This document shows, in pieces, positions 36,780 through 40,176 of a DNA stretch of 40,176 nt. The stretch's first letter is position 1; every line of letters starts with the position of its first letter. Source of the stretch: a virus. The notes beneath the pieces are model-generated. The model ran no database searches. It worked only from the letters and a program-made list of their open reading frames with translations, and had not been told where the DNA came from. Position numbers and translations under genes: made by a program. The stretch spans positions 1 through 40,176 of IMG/VR virus record IMGVR_UViG_3300012202_000004; one strand, written 5' to 3'.

Positions 36780-37571
36780 ATGGCAAAAGTAGGCTCAGCA
36801 ATCCTTGGTGCTCCGCAAGACTTGTTTGTTTCGACAAGTAATCAGCAGGCAGACTTGGGTGCGCTTATGGCAACGGGCGACGGTAATTGGTACCGATACG
36901 CCTTCACAGGTGCTACGGCTCTTGTGTCGGGTACGCTTCTACAAGCACCTGCACAGATTACGACGCACCAACAATTAACCCCAACTGCAACTAGCGCAAC
37001 TATTGTGGCTAACACGCAAGCTCCCGCTTCAACCACGGTTGGCACAAACGTGTACCCCACCATTACGGTTACGCTTGGTGCAACTAACGCGGTAACCGCA
37101 AACCAGTACGCTGGCGGTTGGGTGTCAGTTTCCGCAGACTCAGGTTCAGGTGGAGTAAAAGGGGCTAAGTATTCAATTATCTCTCACCCAGCAGCAGCAG
37201 CAGCAGCTTCTCTGACGCTCACGCTTGGTGAAGGTATATTCAACTTGGTTACTACGTCAGCAAAAATCGACTTGATTACGAATCCTTGTAACGGTGTAAT
37301 AATTGCTCCGACGACGCTCACGGGCGCTCCGGTCGGCGTAGCTATCATGCCTTCAACGATTAACTTCTACGGCTGGATTCAGGTTGGCGGTATAGCTTCT
37401 ATTCTGAACGACGCTGGTGGCACTATCACGGTTGGCAACTCGGTCGTTCCTTCTACCACGGTAGCAGGTGCGATTAAGTCAGCAACGGGTACGCTTCCGG
37501 TAATCGGCGTATCAACGCAAACCGCAATCGCTTCGGTCAACTCGTTGTTCCGTCTCGATTCGCTTCTCTAG
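36780..37571 (+). CDS. Minor head / decoration-like protein
   Basis: 263 residues, Ala/Thr/Gly/Val-rich and beta (NQYAGGWVSVSADSGSGGVK, IMPSTINFYGWIQVGGIASI). An Ala run (AAAAAAS) lies near 139. The pattern FYGWIQVGG...AGGTITVG resembles phage capsid-stabilising proteins. It is the last gene of the coat block. Confidence 0.55.
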   Translation: MAKVGSAILGAPQDLFVSTSNQQADLGALMATGDGNWYRYAFTGATALVSGTLLQAPAQITTHQQLTPTATSATIVANTQAPASTTVGTNVYPTITVTLGATNAVTANQYAGGWVSVSADSGSGGVKGAKYSIISHPAAAAAASLTLTLGEGIFNLVTTSAKIDLITNPCNGVIIAPTTLTGAPVGVAIMPSTINFYGWIQVGGIASILNDAGGTITVGNSVVPSTTVAGAIKSATGTLPVIGVSTQTAIASVNSLFRLDSLL

Positions 37572-37671
37572 TTCACTCTCCCTGTCCCCCTATGTGAGGG
37601 ACAGGATAGAGCGAGGTAGACTCGTTCTTATCAATTAAAAGGTTCTTGGTTATCCTAAACCCTGCTTATAC
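37572..37671 (+). terminator. Hairpin in the gap after the coat block
   Basis: CCTGTCCC-cctatgtga-GGGACAGG, 8 bp, near 37579-37604, without a strong U-run. It may be a partial terminator or mRNA-stability hairpin setting coat expression above downstream genes. The second half of the gap has the leader element shared with 33930. Confidence 0.45.
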
Positions 37672-38256
37672 ATGAAAAAGCCAGATATTTTTGACCCGGC
37701 GAAGAAGTACGTATTTACTAATTGGTCTGCCGAAGATTGGGAGTTTAAGTACGCGAATCCTGACTTTAAATTTGTGCCTCCGGCAAATGCAGACGACTAT
37801 ACCCAGAAGGAGTTAAAGCGCATGTGGGACATTGCGTATAAGACCAACTACTATAAAACCACCAAGGTTAAGGCAGGAGAATTGGTAGAAGTTCCCGAGT
37901 GGCTGGCGTTCCTTATGGCTAAGCACTTTGTTGACCGCGAGTATGTTAAGGCGGTTGAGGATAAACATGGCCCGCTCTCTAAAGCAGCGAATAAGGGCGT
38001 AACGAACGAAAAAGCCGAGAGCGAGATGCTCACTATGCACTCTTCTTCCTTCAGGGACGAACTTGAGGAAAAGACTATCCGCATCATCTCTTCTACAGAA
38101 GAGTCACCCGCCCTTGTGGCCCTCCGTGAGCAAATCCGCGCCGAGGAGCGTGCCAAGTTAGCCGAAAAAGGAAAAATAGAACTTGACATACAGACTAAAG
38201 AAAAGGAGCTTAAACCTAAAAAGAAAGAGGAGGAATTTGCTGACGCGCATGCGTAA
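37672..38256 (+). CDS. Head-operon protein of unknown function
   Basis: 194 residues. N-terminal 60 residues globular and aromatic (YVFTNWSAEDWEFKYANPDF), later parts charged and helical, ending in a Lys/Glu run (KEKELKPKKKEEEFADAHA). Overlaps the next gene by one base. It might be a structural protein that binds the shell. Confidence 0.5.
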   Translation: MKKPDIFDPAKKYVFTNWSAEDWEFKYANPDFKFVPPANADDYTQKELKRMWDIAYKTNYYKTTKVKAGELVEVPEWLAFLMAKHFVDREYVKAVEDKHGPLSKAANKGVTNEKAESEMLTMHSSSFRDELEEKTIRIISSTEESPALVALREQIRAEERAKLAEKGKIELDIQTKEKELKPKKKEEEFADAHA

Positions 38257-38963
38257 TGAAACTGCTGTCAATTAAGGAGACGGTTGCTCGAAAAGACAAG
38301 CAACAACAGTTGCAGGCCATTCGTGCACAAGAAATTGGCGAAACCCTTGAGAGCAGACGTACGCAGCTAAACGATTTGGAGGCAGAGTTCGACCAGAAAC
38401 TCTCCCATCAACAATCGCTTTGGGCTGAAGAGGTAGAAAAACACGCACTGTGGCGCAATCAAGCACAGGCAGAAGTCATGACCCTTGAAAACAAGCGGTA
38501 TTTAGCCCTTTTACCACTTGAGAAACAACAGGAAGAGCTTAATAATGAAAGGGAGGCACTCGAAGCAAGTAAATCTGCTTTCAGTGCAGAAAAACAGCAC
38601 TTTGAGGAACTCAAAATGGCTCTAAAAACCCGTTTGGATGAGGTGGCTGAGCGAGAGTTACGAGCTACGAATACCGAATACGAGCTTACAGTGCGTAAAC
38701 AAGGTATTGACCAGCAAGGAACCTCTATAGCGGCACAGTCTAAAGAACTGACGGCACGTTTGATGGAGTTTTCACGTGAAATGCTTGCTAAAACGACCAA
38801 TTTGGCAGAGCGCGAAAAGACGCTCAAAGCACAAACAGACGGCAATGCCGCACAGGTCGCCCGACTGGCTGGCTGGGAGCAGGAATTGAAAAACGAACGC
38901 CGTGGGCTCCAAGACGGATATGAACAACTGGCACGTTCTAAAATAGAAATACTAAACAAATAA
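38256..38963 (+). CDS. Long coiled-coil protein
   Basis: 235 residues, Gln/Glu/Ala/Leu-rich with heptads nearly throughout (ESRRTQLNDLEAEFDQKLSH, ALEASKSAFSAEKQHFEELK). Could be a rod-like fibre base or assembly factor. Coupled to the previous gene. Confidence 0.6.
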   Translation: MKLLSIKETVARKDKQQQLQAIRAQEIGETLESRRTQLNDLEAEFDQKLSHQQSLWAEEVEKHALWRNQAQAEVMTLENKRYLALLPLEKQQEELNNEREALEASKSAFSAEKQHFEELKMALKTRLDEVAERELRATNTEYELTVRKQGIDQQGTSIAAQSKELTARLMEFSREMLAKTTNLAEREKTLKAQTDGNAAQVARLAGWEQELKNERRGLQDGYEQLARSKIEILNK

Positions 38964-38966
38964 TAT

Positions 38967-39284
38967 ATGGCCGTAGGAACAGTTTTACCCGATGATAATG
39001 ATAAGCCGACTGCTATTGGCACCTATGTCAACATAACAGGCACGGGTAATACAGTTATTAAAACCTTGCCAGGCTTCCTGTATAGCATCACCTTCAATAC
39101 TGTCGTCGCAACTGGCGTGATTACCATTTTTGACAACACTACCGCCACAGGAACTAAAATAGGTACTATCACTATTCCTGCCAACCCGCAACCTTCAACT
39201 ATATTCTTTAACCTTTCATTCTTAGTTGGCTGTAGTATTTCTGTTGCCACCGCTACCCAAGACCTAACAGTCGTCTATCGCTAA
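38967..39284 (+). CDS. Small beta-sandwich virion protein
   Basis: 105 residues, beta-rich (YSITFNTVVATGVITIFDNT, then GTITIPANPQPSTIFFNLSF). 3 bp after the coiled-coil gene and 1 bp before the repeat protein. Probably a tail-side or decoration protein. Confidence 0.5.
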   Translation: MAVGTVLPDDNDKPTAIGTYVNITGTGNTVIKTLPGFLYSITFNTVVATGVITIFDNTTATGTKIGTITIPANPQPSTIFFNLSFLVGCSISVATATQDLTVVYR

Positions 39285-39285
39285 T

Positions 39286-39555
39286 ATGAACGCTCATTTT
39301 GATGAAAACCACACCCCCACACTCACCGCTATCAGTTCCTCTGATGGCTCTACTATCATAAATGTAAACGCAGACCCTGCTACGCATATTTTGCAGGTTG
39401 CAGATAATTCAACTGGCTCTGACTTAGGGCCTACAAGTGCCAAATTTGATGAAAATAGGGTACCTGTGTTAATGGCAGTCAGTTCGGCTGACGGAGTTAC
39501 CCCTGTGGCCGTATATGCGGATAGTAGTGGAAATTTACTAGTTAAAAGCACCTAA
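39286..39555 (+). CDS. Two-repeat fibre-attachment-like protein
   Basis: 89 residues made of two copies of one module: HFDENHTPTLTAISSSDG...NADP and KFDENRVPVLMAVSSADG...YADS. A third copy (SFDNNHVPSLMAVSNADG...FADP) begins the fibre protein just downstream. It therefore looks like a pared-down fibre base, perhaps an adaptor for the fibre. Confidence 0.6.
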   Translation: MNAHFDENHTPTLTAISSSDGSTIINVNADPATHILQVADNSTGSDLGPTSAKFDENRVPVLMAVSSADGVTPVAVYADSSGNLLVKST

Positions 39556-39556
39556 C

Positions 39557-40176
39557 GTGGCTGATACTTCCTCATTCGATAACAACCACGTACCCAGCTT
39601 AATGGCTGTGTCTAATGCGGATGGTACAAGTCCCGTTAAGGTGTTCGCAGACCCGGCAACTCATCGTCTATTGGTTAGTGCAACGGGTGGTGGCACTGGT
39701 ACCGTGACCAATGTTTCAGTAGTCTCTGCAAATGGCTTTGCAGGCACCGTTGCTAACCCTACTACCACGCCTGCCATAACAGTTTCTACCTCTATAAACT
39801 CTCCAGTACTTGCAGGTAATGGTACAGCTCTGTCTGCCGCGACTACTACTGGCTCTGGCTCCACGGTCGTTCTATCAAACACGCCAACGCTCGTGACTCC
39901 AATAATTGGTGCGGCCACGGGGACTTCACTAGCTTTGGGCGGTGGCACGGCCCTTACTACCACCAACCAAACAGGTACTGGAAACTTGGTGCTTGCTACT
40001 GCACCCACAATGTCTAACCCAGTGGTAGGTACCCAAACTTCTAGTGATAACTCAACTAAAGCAGCTTCAACCGCTTACGTCACGACTGGTATTGCGAACG
40101 CTATAGCGGCTGTAAACCCTGCTATTGCCGTGACTGTAGCAACCACCCAGGCAAGTGACACAAGCACATTAACCTA
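39557..40176 (+). CDS. Tail fibre protein, N-terminal part (continues at base 2)
   Basis: Starts with GTG 1 bp after the repeat protein. Residues 1-40 are the FDNNHVP module; a Gly/Thr-rich shaft with TSINSPVLAGNGTALSAATT follows. The frame runs off the window and continues at base 2 through the 123-bp overlap. See the entry at 2-1543 for the rest; the complete protein is 679 residues. Confidence 0.8.
   Translation, partial: MADTSSFDNNHVPSLMAVSNADGTSPVKVFADPATHRLLVSATGGGTGTVTNVSVVSANGFAGTVANPTTTPAITVSTSINSPVLAGNGTALSAATTTGSGSTVVLSNTPTLVTPIIGAATGTSLALGGGTALTTTNQTGTGNLVLATAPTMSNPVVGTQTSSDNSTKAASTAYVTTGIANAIAAVNPAIAVTVATTQASDTSTLT
40054..40176. repeat. Terminal direct repeat, right copy
   Basis: Identical to bases 1-123; see there. 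Confidence 0.93.

Noticed and set aside
1-40176. Alternative genetic code (TGA as Gly or Trp, as in some candidate phyla)
   Set aside because: TGA ends many genes at ATGA overlaps with good downstream starts, so it is a stop here.
1-40176. CRISPR array, insertion sequence, integrase or attachment site
   Set aside because: No regularly spaced repeats, no transposase or integrase motifs, and no att-like repeat next to the tRNA; the only large repeats are those listed.

Overview
The window is a complete double-stranded DNA phage genome cut open inside a gene. Bases 1-123 are repeated at 40054-40176, and the tail-fibre reading frame that runs off the right end continues in frame at base 2, so the molecule closes to a circle of 40,053 bp. 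It carries a large terminase, portal, scaffold, major coat protein, head-tail adaptor, a large nozzle-like protein, a virion transglycosylase, lysis genes and a lambda-O-type replication protein. There is no tail tube, sheath or tape measure, which points to a short-tailed (podovirus-like) particle. The standard code fits, and TGA is a frequent stop. Most starts lack a Shine-Dalgarno sequence, and at least seven have a -10 hexamer exactly 6 nt before the start codon, so leaderless mRNA seems common. The protein style (TM-anchored threonine/serine/glycine-rich proteins, fibre repeats) recalls phages of candidate-phyla (Patescibacteria) hosts, but that is only an inference.

Layout. The late arm runs rightward from about 26.4 kb through the origin of numbering to 9.94 kb: small terminase, GroEL, GroES, large terminase, portal, scaffold, coat, decoration-like and fibre proteins, then (wrapping to base 1) fibre, nozzle, adaptor and ejection proteins. 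At 9.9-10.34 kb is a two-gene leftward membrane operon. From 10.4 to 12.2 kb lie an HTH protein, a DUF4258/DUF2283 toxin-antitoxin-like pair and a methyltransferase with a switch-like leader. From 12.4 to 13.3 kb there is no protein gene, only a leucine-type tRNA and two candidate structured RNAs. Lysis genes (papain-like peptidase, lysin, holin) fill 13.4-15.1 kb.

From 20.9 down to 15.6 kb a leftward early operon of tiny zinc-ribbon and unknown proteins includes an SSB-like protein and a free-standing HNH nuclease. From 21.26 to 23.7 kb a rightward early operon starts with a ribbon-helix-helix regulator and contains a NinG-like nuclease gene split by a PD-(D/E)XK homing nuclease. At 24.6-25.5 kb is the replication module: an RNA three-way junction, the O-like protein and five iterons inside its gene.

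The most unusual things are: (1) a phage promoter class with TGTTGATAA 24-26 bp upstream of the -10; (2) several compact RNA elements, some with strand-specific G.U evidence; (3) a leucine-type tRNA with anticodon GUC; (4) a homing cassette that carries a recoded copy of the 5' end of the gene it split; (5) a GroEL/GroES pair inside the packaging operon. All statements are from reading the sequence only; no database or folding program was run.
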